Shown one piece after another: positions 1 through 6,493 of a stretch of DNA of 14,060 bases; position 1 is the first letter of the stretch, and the number at the start of each line of letters is the position of its first letter. Both the position numbers and the translations under genes were made by a program. The stretch is from Deltaproteobacteria bacterium (GTDB taxonomy: Bacteria > Myxococcota > Myxococcia > SLRQ01). Location of the stretch: NCBI GenBank assembly GCA_007128675.1, contig SKWY01000480.1, positions 1 to 14,060 on the forward strand, read 5' to 3'. The notes beneath the pieces were generated by a model, which was given only the letters and a program-made list of their open reading frames with translations, had not been told where the DNA came from and did not search any database.

Positions 1-273
1 GCATCGAGGCCGAAAGCCCCTCGAATACACCCCATCGCCAGCGCATCGGATCATCATCCTCCGCCCGGCGCTCCAAGAGCCCCGACTCTGACGCCGGCTA
101 CGGCCAAGGCAGGCAACACTCGAAGGAGCACTCGGCGGCCGCCACATCCAGGAGCCAACCAAAGCCGAGCATCGAGGCCGAAAGCCCCTCGAATACACCC
201 CATCGCCAGCGCATCGGACCATCATCCTCCTCCCGGCGCTCAACGAGCCCCGACTCTGGCGCCGGCTACGGCC
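1..273. repeat. 105-bp direct repeat, 168-bp period
   Basis: Positions 1-105 and 169-273 match at 100 of 105 bases, separated by 63 bp of unrelated sequence. The first copy may begin before the window. The 168-bp offset is 56 codons, so the reading frame of the surrounding gene is kept. In that frame each copy encodes a Ser/Arg-rich stretch with the motifs ESPSNTPHRQRIG and SPDS. The five differences are at 51, 63, 74, 76 and 91 of the first copy; four of them change an amino acid in this frame. Confidence 0.9.
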
Positions 274-1403
274 CTGCGAGTAGACCGGGCCAATCGAAAG
301 CCGCCCAGCCCCCAAACGAAGGAGCCAGCTCGTCTGCTTCATCGGCGCAAGGTCCCCGGGATCATGGAGGCCGCGCTATCACCTCTTCCAAGGTGGAGCG
401 CTACCTAGCACCGCCCAATACTCAACGCGGAGCAATCAGCCAAAGTGAAGCTCGCAGCCCAGATGAGGCCTCACTCGAGAGCCCAGTTCTTGCTGCTCCC
501 GACAAACCCTCCTCATGCAGCGCCGGCACACGGGTCAGCGGTCCTCTCATGAACCCAGCTCGGCTTCCCGACGAAGCTGCCGGCCTGCGCCGCATCTTCC
601 CTCACCGCGACCTTGCCCATGGCACCGATGAGCTTGTCGGAGCCATCGAACGCGCGGCATTGCACCTTTACGACTCGAACCTGCCTCCCCTCATGGTCGG
701 GAATCTCTCTGGACCAAGAGGCGATCAGGCCGGCGCCGACCCATTCCACCCCAGCCGCTATGCCCGGGGCCAGGGAGCAGGCCGATCAGGCGATTTGCTC
801 TTCTTCGTCAACGACGCACTCGGCAGGCCCGTGCCTCCCGTGGACACAGCCATCCCCTTCGACTCGAAGGGGCGCAGCATAGCTGGCGTCCGCCGCATCT
901 ACCTGGAGGCAAATGAAACCATACCGCCAGGATGTCACCTTTCCAGACGAAGGGCCGACCTCATGGAGGTCGCATGCCCCATGCCGCCAGGCACCTTCAC
1001 CATCGACTTCGATAGAACCTGGCAGCTGGTCCGCTCCATACTCACCGACCCTGTCGTGGGACCAGTCGATCCCAAAACAGGTGAGGTCCGCCCCGACGGC
1101 AGCGGAGTCCGTTTCATCTTCGTCTCAAAGAGCATCAAGCAGAGGCTTCTCGATGCGGCCCGAAAGGCAAGAGAACCGGCAGAACTCGTGGAGATCGCCT
1201 CGGTGCTACTCCATGCACCCTCCAATGCCCCACCTTTCAACCGTTTCCTACGCCTCGATCTGTGGTGCACTCGAGAGGACCGTGAGCGTTGCGGCTGCGA
1301 CGATGGATCCGCCCCGTGGCGACGCTGGCAGGAGGGAAGGCATATCGATCTCTCAGCGGAAAGAGAACGAGAAAGAAGGGTTGCCTTGAGTCGTGACGGA
1401 TAG
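3..1403 (+). CDS. MepA-like (peptidase M74) protein, zinc site degenerate; 5' partial
   Basis: The frame is open from the left edge to the TAG at 1401-1403, so the gene begins outside the window; a GTG at 393 is the first start candidate for a shorter product. Roughly the first 180 visible residues are Ser/Pro/Arg-rich and probably disordered. Numbering from the GTG, residues 65-312 follow the MepA pattern: a VGNLS segment (102-106), GRSGDLLFF (130-138), FDRTWQLVRSILTDP (206-220), FIFVSKSIKQRLL (241-253) and a Cys-rich end (WCTREDRERCGC, 291-302). MepA is a periplasmic zinc enzyme that cuts peptidoglycan cross-links. Its HxSH motif reads HPSR here (119-122), its second aspartate survives as D134, and its C-terminal HxxHxH is replaced by a histidine-free stretch (279-290). 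Catalysis of the usual kind is therefore doubtful; a binding or scaffold role is an inference. It converges with the gene ending at 1482. Confidence 0.72.
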   Translation: MEAESPSNTPHRQRIGSSSSARRSKSPDSDAGYGQGRQHSKEHSAAATSRSQPKPSIEAESPSNTPHRQRIGPSSSSRRSTSPDSGAGYGPASRPGQSKAAQPPNEGASSSASSAQGPRDHGGRAITSSKVERYLAPPNTQRGAISQSEARSPDEASLESPVLAAPDKPSSCSAGTRVSGPLMNPARLPDEAAGLRRIFPHRDLAHGTDELVGAIERAALHLYDSNLPPLMVGNLSGPRGDQAGADPFHPSRYARGQGAGRSGDLLFFVNDALGRPVPPVDTAIPFDSKGRSIAGVRRIYLEANETIPPGCHLSRRRADLMEVACPMPPGTFTIDFDRTWQLVRSILTDPVVGPVDPKTGEVRPDGSGVRFIFVSKSIKQRLLDAARKAREPAELVEIASVLLHAPSNAPPFNRFLRLDLWCTREDRERCGCDDGSAPWRRWQEGRHIDLSAERERERRVALSRDG

Positions 1404-1481
1404 GCGGCTTTCCCTGATTCGCACGAGCGACACGAGAGCCTCGCGTTCCCCCTAATGCCACAGATCACCTCGAACCACGGC

Positions 1482-2786
1482 TCATTCATTCGCGCAGCGC
1501 GTCAGTGAAATCCTGTTGGGCTCGGACAGGCCATCCCTCTCGATGATCTGATCGATCCACCAAATCGGAGCGTGCCGGCAAACGCCTCGCGCGGCCATGC
1601 TCCCTCCACGCTCAATCATGGTCGTCAAGGCCTGGACATTTACCTCTGTCGGCTCCGGCTCCAAATGGACCAGTGCCTCCACGAGCTCACCTGGTTGGCC
1701 AACCTGTCCTGTCGTCATCACTGTCCGAAGACGTTCGGCTACGCCATCTGGCGCCACAATCGCCAAGAACCGCGCGGCGCAGGCCTGGGCGACAGACGGA
1801 ACCTCTAGCCTCTCATACGCCTCGTCTAGAGCAGATTCGGGCTCATCTCCCCGAATAGCCTCCTCGAGAGACCGGCACACTGAAGACATGGTGCGAGCGG
1901 TGTAGATGCCCACGTCATCGCCCTCGGGCTCGACGAACCTCACCCGCAGCTCACCTTCCGCATCGGCCACTACCAGCCCCCCAAGAACCGTGACTCTGCC
2001 AGTCACCAAGCTATAGACAATTCGACCATTCTTGGCGCTGGCCGCCAGGGTTCTTCTGTGCGGCCACAAAGTGCCGGTACGCACGGTCATAGTATACGCG
2101 GGCGGATGAGATCCTCCCCCAAACGCAATTTGAGACACGGCTAGGGCCGTCTCGCGATCATTGATGCCGATCGCCGACAGAAGCGGCAGGAGATCTCCCA
2201 AACGGAGGATGGCCGCCGGCTCATGGAGACTCCCCCCCGCAAGCCAAACTCGGGAGCCGTCACGAAGCGTCATGGTCCGCAGAACGTCTCGCTCGAAATT
2301 GGTCAGCATTGGCACCGCATCCGCCTGACCGATGGCATCCCTCTGCCACCTGCCGCCTCCTGGAGCCGAGCCCATGAATCGACTGGCTCTTACTACCGAT
2401 GAGAGACGGCCGTGGAGCTCGTTGCCCAAGACCGCGGCGCGCACCTCGCTCGGAAGCTTTATCTCCTGGGTTGGAACCGCTTTCGACGGCAGACCGGTTC
2501 TCGGATCCCGAGTGAGGCCTAGGCCACGTCCGAGCCTTCTTCGTTCAGAAGAGCGAGGAGCAGCGTCCACCGCTTCTTCATCCGCCTTGGATGCCGCATC
2601 GTCTCCAAGCGCCTCGTCGGCGGCGGCGCTCGGAGCAGACTCCCCTTGCGTGCCTCGTGCCTCTGCGGTCTCTTGGCCGCTCGCTCCCTCCGACTCTTCG
2701 GCCGACACCCTTGATGGCCCAAAAGTAACGCCGGCGAGAAGCAGCCCGAGAAGAACTGCACTCACTCTAGTTGTTGTCGCCCTCAT
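1482..2786 (-). CDS. Secreted protein of unknown function
   Basis: I do not recognise the family. The 434-residue product starts with a typical signal peptide: basic MRATTTR, a hydrophobic core around residues 8-22, and a probable cleavage site after VSA (residue 29). An Ala/Glu/Asp/Ser-rich linker follows to about residue 80, then an Arg-rich patch (SSERRRLGRGLG). The rest looks folded, with mixed helix and strand and four cysteines in the C-terminal third (in SSVCRS, AQACAA, RGVCRH and LTRCANE), which could form two disulfides outside the cytoplasm. The ATG at 2784-2786 has a good ribosome binding site, AAGGAG seven bases upstream. It lies 82 bp after the sugar kinase on the same strand, so it could be the last gene of that run. 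A periplasmic or surface location is inferred from the signal peptide. Confidence 0.8.
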   Translation of the reverse strand: MRATTTRVSAVLLGLLLAGVTFGPSRVSAEESEGASGQETAEARGTQGESAPSAAADEALGDDAASKADEEAVDAAPRSSERRRLGRGLGLTRDPRTGLPSKAVPTQEIKLPSEVRAAVLGNELHGRLSSVVRASRFMGSAPGGGRWQRDAIGQADAVPMLTNFERDVLRTMTLRDGSRVWLAGGSLHEPAAILRLGDLLPLLSAIGINDRETALAVSQIAFGGGSHPPAYTMTVRTGTLWPHRRTLAASAKNGRIVYSLVTGRVTVLGGLVVADAEGELRVRFVEPEGDDVGIYTARTMSSVCRSLEEAIRGDEPESALDEAYERLEVPSVAQACAARFLAIVAPDGVAERLRTVMTTGQVGQPGELVEALVHLEPEPTEVNVQALTTMIERGGSMAARGVCRHAPIWWIDQIIERDGLSEPNRISLTRCANE

Positions 2787-2868
2787 TATCGTTCTCCTTT
2801 ACTAGGAACGCAGCACAAGCCTCTTGCAGAATGCGACGTATGGTTGAGCGGTCCATTCAAATAGCATC

Positions 2869-3759
2869 TTATTCTCCATCGAGGGCCATTCGGACCTCAT
2901 CGGCGGTCGGAAGACCCCCTCTTCCCCCAATCGCGCGGCAGGAAAGAGCCGCGGCGCATCCAGCAAACTCCATCCGCTCCCGAAGGCCAAGGCCCCGCAG
3001 CATGCCGTAGACAAAAGCCCCGTGATAGACATCGCCAGCTCCCGTAGTGTCCACGACATCGACGACAAAGGGAGCCACAAGCTCACTGCGGTCGCCTTCC
3101 CTGCCGACGGCACCGTCGGGGCCAAGGGTTATGACCGCACAGCGAGGACCGAGGCCGGTGATCGCCTCCAAGGCCCGCTCGATGGCTCCAGCCATCTCGG
3201 CTCCAAAATGTTCGGACGCCACCACGACGGTAGAGACCTTGACCAGGTTGTCCATCCCTGGCCGGTGGCTACCCGCGTCGAGAACCACCTCCATGCCGCG
3301 CCGACGTGCCTCCATGGCCAAGGCGAGCTGAGCCTCCGCGTGATGCCCATCCATCAGGAGCACCTTCGCGCCGTCGAGCACGGAGAAGTCCACCTCGTCG
3401 AGGCCCAGCCGATCGACGTTTCCCTTGGTCCAAAAGATTGTGCGCTTTCCGGTTGGGCCGTCTATCGCGATGAAGGATAGCGGAGATATAGCTCCCTCGA
3501 CCTCCACGAGCGCCGAGCAATCAACCCCGGCATCCCGTAGCGAATCCCCGGCCATTTTGCCCAGCGCATCATCCCCTACCTTTCCAACGAATCTGACCGG
3601 TACACCCAGAACGGAAAGGGCCGCGGCAGCGGTTGCGGCGGGGCCGCCTCCTTGCACCGAAAAGGCCGATAGCTCCTCCTTTCGATCCACCGGAGGATAA
3701 CGATCGCAAACGCCCAAGTAGTCGGTTGTGCAATGCCCTATCGAAACTACCTTTGCCAT
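2869..3759 (-). CDS. PfkB-family sugar kinase (ketohexokinase/sulfofructose-kinase-like)
   Basis: This is a cytoplasmic ATP-dependent kinase of the ribokinase/PfkB superfamily, about 296 residues, a normal length. Visible family marks are the N-terminal glycine motif GGGPAATAA (37-45), GKVGDDALG (59-67) and the ATP/anion-hole signature DTTGAGD (237-243), whose last Asp is the expected catalytic base. The LDAGSHRPGMDNL segment and the GGRGGLPT ending fit the subgroup that includes ketohexokinase and YihV-type sulfofructose kinases, but the substrate cannot be read from sequence. I place the start at the ATG at 3757-3759 (MAKVVSIG) because AAGGAG lies nine bases upstream. An in-frame ATG at 3793-3795 would add twelve residues encoded by the neighbouring 19-bp repeat. 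hemH lies upstream on the same strand. Confidence 0.88.
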   Translation of the reverse strand: MAKVVSIGHCTTDYLGVCDRYPPVDRKEELSAFSVQGGGPAATAAAALSVLGVPVRFVGKVGDDALGKMAGDSLRDAGVDCSALVEVEGAISPLSFIAIDGPTGKRTIFWTKGNVDRLGLDEVDFSVLDGAKVLLMDGHHAEAQLALAMEARRRGMEVVLDAGSHRPGMDNLVKVSTVVVASEHFGAEMAGAIERALEAITGLGPRCAVITLGPDGAVGREGDRSELVAPFVVDVVDTTGAGDVYHGAFVYGMLRGLGLRERMEFAGCAAALSCRAIGGRGGLPTADEVRMALDGE

Positions 3760-3770
3760 CGTCTCAGCTC

Positions 3771-3903
3771 CTTCATTGCAGGCCACATCCTTCATTGCCA
3801 GCCACATCCTTCATTGCCAGCCACATCCTTCATTGCCAGCCACATCCTTCATTGCAGGCCACATCCTTCTTTGCCGGCCACATCCTTCATTGCCATGAAT
3901 CCT
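3771..3903. repeat. 19-bp tandem repeat between hemH and the sugar kinase
   Basis: Six full units start at 3771, 3790, 3809, 3828, 3847 and 3866; a seventh from 3885 keeps only its first 12 bases, and a further degenerate copy may sit at 3904-3920. The consensus plus strand is CTTCATTGCCAGCCACATC. Units 2-4 are identical; units 1 and 5 share one two-base variant. On the transcribed (minus) strand each unit reads AATGAAGGATGTGGCTGGC, containing the Shine-Dalgarno-like GAAGGA and an ATG. The hemH stop codon (3887-3889) lies inside the seventh unit, and the sugar-kinase ribosome binding site is the flank of the first. There are no spacers, so it is not a CRISPR array. Confidence 0.95.
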
Positions 3904-4924
3904 CTTCATTCAAAGCCATCTTTGCCACCGCCTCGACCCACGTTGGAGAGCTGTTCAAACAAGGCACCAGCACTAGCTCTCCTCCTCCGCGAGCCTTGAA
4001 GTCAAGCCTGGCCCGCATGCCGATCTCCTCCAGCGTTTCGAGACAATCCGCCACGAATGATGGGCAGACAACTCCCACGCGTTCGACTCCCTTCCTCGCC
4101 AAAGAACTCAATACCTCGTCGATGTGTGGCCCAATCCACGGCACTCGCCCCATCCTCGATTGGAAGGCAACGCTCCATCGCCGCCCGTCTTCCGGCCCAA
4201 GGCCCATCCTGGAAGCAAGTGCTCGGGCGGTTTGATAGCACTGAAACCTGTAGCATTTCTTGTTTGCCGGCACGCTTTCCTTGCAGCATTCCTTGGCCAC
4301 AAGGCAATGCGAGCCGGATGGATCGGCCTTCTTGATTTGTCTTTCCGGAAGGCCATGGAAGCTGAAGAGAACATGATCGGCGGCCACCTGCTCGACCACC
4401 GGACCGGCGGTAGCCACTACCGCATCCAGGTAACCCTTCCTATCGAAGAACACGGGCAAGAAGCGAACTGGGAAGGTGATGTCCAGCAGCTCGGCGGCAG
4501 CGCGCACCGCCGTCACTGTTGATCCCCGAGTAGATGGCGCGTCCTGCGGATATAGAGGAAGCACGCGCGCTTCGTTGACCCGAGCGTTGGCGAGGCGCTC
4601 CAGCGCGGAGGCTATCGATGGCCTCCCATAGCGCATCGCAAGCTCTACCTGCCAGTTCTTCCCCAAGGCCGCGGCAACACCAGCCGCGAGTCCCTCTCCG
4701 TGAACGAGAAGCGGAGAACCTCTGTCGGACCATATTCTGCAATATGCCTTCGCACTCTTCCTAGGGCGGAAGGGAAGTATCACCAGCTCCAGCAAGAGCC
4801 GTCTTGGCAACGCCGGCAGATCCACCACCATTGGATCCGAAAGCAGCTCCCTCAAAAAGCGCCTGACCGCCGCCGGGTTTGGGGCATCGGGCGTGCCCAT
4901 GTTCACGAGTACGAGCCCCTTCAT
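3887..4924 (-). CDS. hemH: Ferrochelatase, probable [2Fe-2S] type
   Basis: HemH inserts ferrous iron into protoporphyrin IX, the last step of haem synthesis by the protoporphyrin route. The product begins with the family hallmark KGLVLVNMGTP. It contains LYPQDAPSTRGS (usually LYPQYSxSTxGS), the active-site FSFHGLPER with H190, and PSFVADCLETLEEI (about 289-300) with the conserved glutamates. Between the catalytic His and the C-terminal half lies a cysteine group at 207, 213, 214, 224 and 229 (SHCLVAKECC, KKCYRFQC). Such internal cysteines are known in a class of [2Fe-2S] ferrochelatases that includes Myxococcus xanthus, so a cluster is likely here. I prefer the ATG at 4922-4924; another in-frame ATG at 4934-4936 adds MRAC, and neither has a strong ribosome binding site. 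The 3' end runs into the 19-bp repeat. Confidence 0.93.
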   Translation of the reverse strand: MKGLVLVNMGTPDAPNPAAVRRFLRELLSDPMVVDLPALPRRLLLELVILPFRPRKSAKAYCRIWSDRGSPLLVHGEGLAAGVAAALGKNWQVELAMRYGRPSIASALERLANARVNEARVLPLYPQDAPSTRGSTVTAVRAAAELLDITFPVRFLPVFFDRKGYLDAVVATAGPVVEQVAADHVLFSFHGLPERQIKKADPSGSHCLVAKECCKESVPANKKCYRFQCYQTARALASRMGLGPEDGRRWSVAFQSRMGRVPWIGPHIDEVLSSLARKGVERVGVVCPSFVADCLETLEEIGMRARLDFKARGGGELVLVPCLNSSPTWVEAVAKMALNEEDSWQ

Positions 4925-4936
4925 ACAGGCTCTCAT

Positions 4937-5182
4937 TCAATCACGAAGCATGGGTCTTTAGGTGAAAGATCCGGTTCAGCTCACATATGGGGTCTTGGCC
5001 TCGCAAGGCGTATGCGACCGATCTTGCGAAGCGCGAGTCCATGATTCGCCCTCTTCGCGGGGGAATAACGATCCTGTTCCTTCAAAGACTATCGTCGGTC
5101 GCACTTGCCTTCGGACGATTTCTCATCGCCTCCCGACGTCTCGAAAAAACGATCGAATCAAGGAGCATGAAGCCGGCTTGGT
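4937..5182. other. Intergenic region upstream of hemH
   Basis: No convincing gene is visible in these 246 bp; small open frames here lack a ribosome binding site or a recognisable product. An inverted repeat TCGCAAG/CTTGCGA (5001-5007 and 5023-5029, 15-base loop) lies about 80 bp upstream of hemH and could be a regulator site or a leader hairpin. I see no clear promoter. Just downstream of the lipoprotein gene is a palindrome AAGCCGGCTT (5170-5179), and a run of six T on the minus strand lies near 5145-5150; the two are not arranged as a standard terminator. Confidence 0.4.
5001..5029. promoter_or_regulatory. Inverted repeat upstream of hemH
   Basis: TCGCAAG at 5001-5007 is the exact reverse complement of CTTGCGA at 5023-5029, with 15 bases between. 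The position in the hemH leader would suit an operator or RNA hairpin. A repeat this short can also arise by chance in GC-rich DNA. Confidence 0.25.
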
Positions 5183-5584
5183 CTAATCGCAGAGCCGATT
5201 CATCGTATCCCCTTCTTCCCAGCAGGGATAATCGCTTCCCACGCCTTCTGCCCACTCGTAGAGCTCACTGCAGCTTAGCTGCACCAAACAATTGAAATAC
5301 TCTAGCGACGATTGGTGACAAGCAGCCGTGCCATGCTCTTCGTAGTGCTCGACGACGGAACCAATTTCTTCTCTTGCATAGCCAGCATCGATGCAATCCT
5401 GCACTGTTTCGTAATCATCGTAGAACCACTCCGGATAGCACTCTTTCTCTTGCTCGCAGAACAGTCTTGCCAGCTCATCCAGGTCCGTGATGATACCGTC
5501 GCTCGGCGAATCATCGGAACTTTCGCATCCAACGAAAAAGACAAAAGCCACCACGGCGCCGAAGGTAGTAAGCCATCGAGTCAT
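5183..5584 (-). CDS. Small cysteine-rich lipoprotein, function unknown
   Basis: The 133-residue product has a lipoprotein signal: a hydrophobic segment (residues 8-19) ending FFVG before C20, the expected lipidated cysteine, followed by Glu at +2. The mature part is strongly acidic and carries eight more cysteines at 43, 49, 64, 89, 99, 105, 121 and 132, an even number that would suit four disulfides in the envelope. The repeated C-x5-C spacing (43/49 and 99/105) hints at two related halves. I do not recognise a named family, though small Cys-rich lipoproteins of this style are common in Myxococcota. The ATG at 5582-5584 has GGGAG six bases upstream. It lies between hemH and the DUF971 gene but has large gaps on both sides, so it may be transcribed on its own. 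Confidence 0.82.
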   Translation of the reverse strand: MTRWLTTFGAVVAFVFFVGCESSDDSPSDGIITDLDELARLFCEQEKECYPEWFYDDYETVQDCIDAGYAREEIGSVVEHYEEHGTAACHQSSLEYFNCLVQLSCSELYEWAEGVGSDYPCWEEGDTMNRLCD

Positions 5585-5646
5585 GAGTTTCTCCCGCTAG
5601 AGAATCCGAAAAATGCTACTTCCCCTGCCGTCTCCAATAGCACACT

Positions 5647-5690
5647 TGCAGGGCTCGGTTACAAGGGGCCGGCTTGCGCCTCGCCCTGCA
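5647..5690. other. Nested inverted repeat upstream of the lipoprotein gene
   Basis: An outer arm TGCAGGGC (5647-5654) pairs exactly with GCCCTGCA (5683-5690). Within it CAAG (5662-5665) pairs with CTTG (5673-5676). It lies in the 207-bp gap between the DUF971 gene and the lipoprotein gene. No T-run follows on either strand, so I do not call it an intrinsic terminator; a leader structure is possible. Confidence 0.4.
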
Positions 5691-5791
5691 GGCCCCCCGT
5701 CTTCGGGCGCCTAATGAGCAGCGCCGAATCGGCGGATGAATGGACCGCGGCTGGGGCGGCCCTTTGGGCTCACGCATCTAGCCTGGCTATC

Positions 5792-6118
5792 CTAATGCCG
5801 CTGCCCACAAGGACAGATTCTGCGAAGCAGCTCGAAGCTGTAATCGCAGCCTTCGTGATCATCTTCGAAAGCAATGCAAATCGCTCTGTTGTCGACCACT
5901 GTGAGGCTCGCCAGTGCAACGCCCTTGCCCGTTTCTTCATGCGCCCTTTCGCCGTTTCGTCTTCTGCAGGGTGTGCACGGGCAATGACCCCGCAGGTACT
6001 CGAACGCATAGATCGAAACATGTCCATCGCTCCACTCTATGCGTAGCTTGCCCGAGATGCGTTCCGCGAGAATATCCACGGGAATGAGGTGTTCGGTCGG
6101 CAATCTTGGGTCGGTCAT
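5792..6118 (-). CDS. DUF971 (GBBH-like N-terminal domain) protein
   Basis: This 108-residue protein matches the small stand-alone DUF971 family, which equals the N-terminal domain of gamma-butyrobetaine hydroxylase. Visible marks are LRIEWSDGHVSIYAFEYLRGHCPC (about 25-48, the usual W-x-DG-x-x-x-x-Y-x-x-x-x-LR-x-x-CPC pattern) and the end CDYSFELLRRICPCG (91-105). In gamma-butyrobetaine hydroxylase this domain binds one zinc through a CxCxxC motif and a later His. Here C46, C48, C51 and probably H88 are in matching places, and a second CPC sits at 102-104. The role of the stand-alone proteins is not settled; a part in metal or Fe-S handling is often suggested. The ATG at 6116-6118 has GAGG a few bases upstream. 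Confidence 0.88.
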   Translation of the reverse strand: MTDPRLPTEHLIPVDILAERISGKLRIEWSDGHVSIYAFEYLRGHCPCTPCRRRNGERAHEETGKGVALASLTVVDNRAICIAFEDDHEGCDYSFELLRRICPCGQRH

Positions 6119-6128
6119 CGTTCCTCAC

Positions 6129-6493
6129 ACCTAGGGTCGAGCCTTGCGTTCGTCAACACGGAAACCGGCTCGAAGCGCTCCGGTTCATGCACGAAACTGA
6201 TCTCGTCAAGACCCGAACCTTGCCGGCACGCCGGCATTGCGACGAGCGCAACCATTCACGGTCGAAACGGGGCGGGGGTCGATCCTGGCCTCTTTCCCCC
6301 TCTTGGCTGCGGCCGGGTTCTCACGTGCCAGGCTGCGCGTTTCGTCCCATACTCGCTCGGCCTTGCCAAAGACCAGGCTTGGCGCTCCGGGCTTGATTGG
6401 GATTGTCGAGTCGCAAACGGATACCGATGAGCTTGGCGCTCCGGGCTTGATTGGGATTGTCGAGTCGTAAACGGATACCGATGAGCTGGCCGC
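6129..6493. other. Intergenic region between smpB and the DUF971 gene
   Basis: These 365 bp hold no gene I can support. They contain a perfect hairpin TGCCGG-CACG-CCGGCA at 6221-6236 with no T-run beside it, and the 54-bp direct duplication at 6377-6484. tmRNA (ssrA), often near smpB, was looked for here and not recognised: no tag-peptide frame or tRNA-like ends are evident. Confidence 0.5.
6377..6484. repeat. 54-bp perfect-length direct duplication
   Basis: Positions 6377-6430 and 6431-6484 are adjacent copies that differ at one base (C at 6413, T at 6467). A fragment resembling the first eleven bases begins again at 6485 and overlaps the end of smpB (stop 6494-6496). The period is 18 codons. 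On the minus strand one frame would read LIGIRLRLDNPNQARSAK in each copy; on the plus strand the single base difference turns a CAA codon into a TAA stop in one frame. There is no ribosome binding site or start that makes either reading convincing. Confidence 0.92.

Noticed and set aside
1..405. A second open frame (frame 1) across the left-edge repeats
   Set aside because: It ends soon after 400 with no recognisable domain and has lower GC at third positions than the frame that continues into the MepA-like domain.
1404..1481. Bidirectional terminator between the two converging genes
   Set aside because: No stem of useful length or T-run is visible in the 78-bp gap.
3771..3903. Possible CRISPR array
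   Set aside because: Units are directly adjacent with no spacers, are only 19 bp long, and no cas gene is near.
5145..5182. Terminator after the lipoprotein gene
   Set aside because: There is a ten-base palindrome and, separately, a run of six T on the minus strand, but no stem directly before the run.
5312..6046. Plus-strand open frame of 244 codons
   Set aside because: It spans the lipoprotein gene, a gap and the DUF971 gene on the other strand and has no ribosome binding site or domain.
6129..6493. tmRNA (ssrA) next to smpB
   Set aside because: I found no tRNA-like ends and no tag-peptide frame in this gap.
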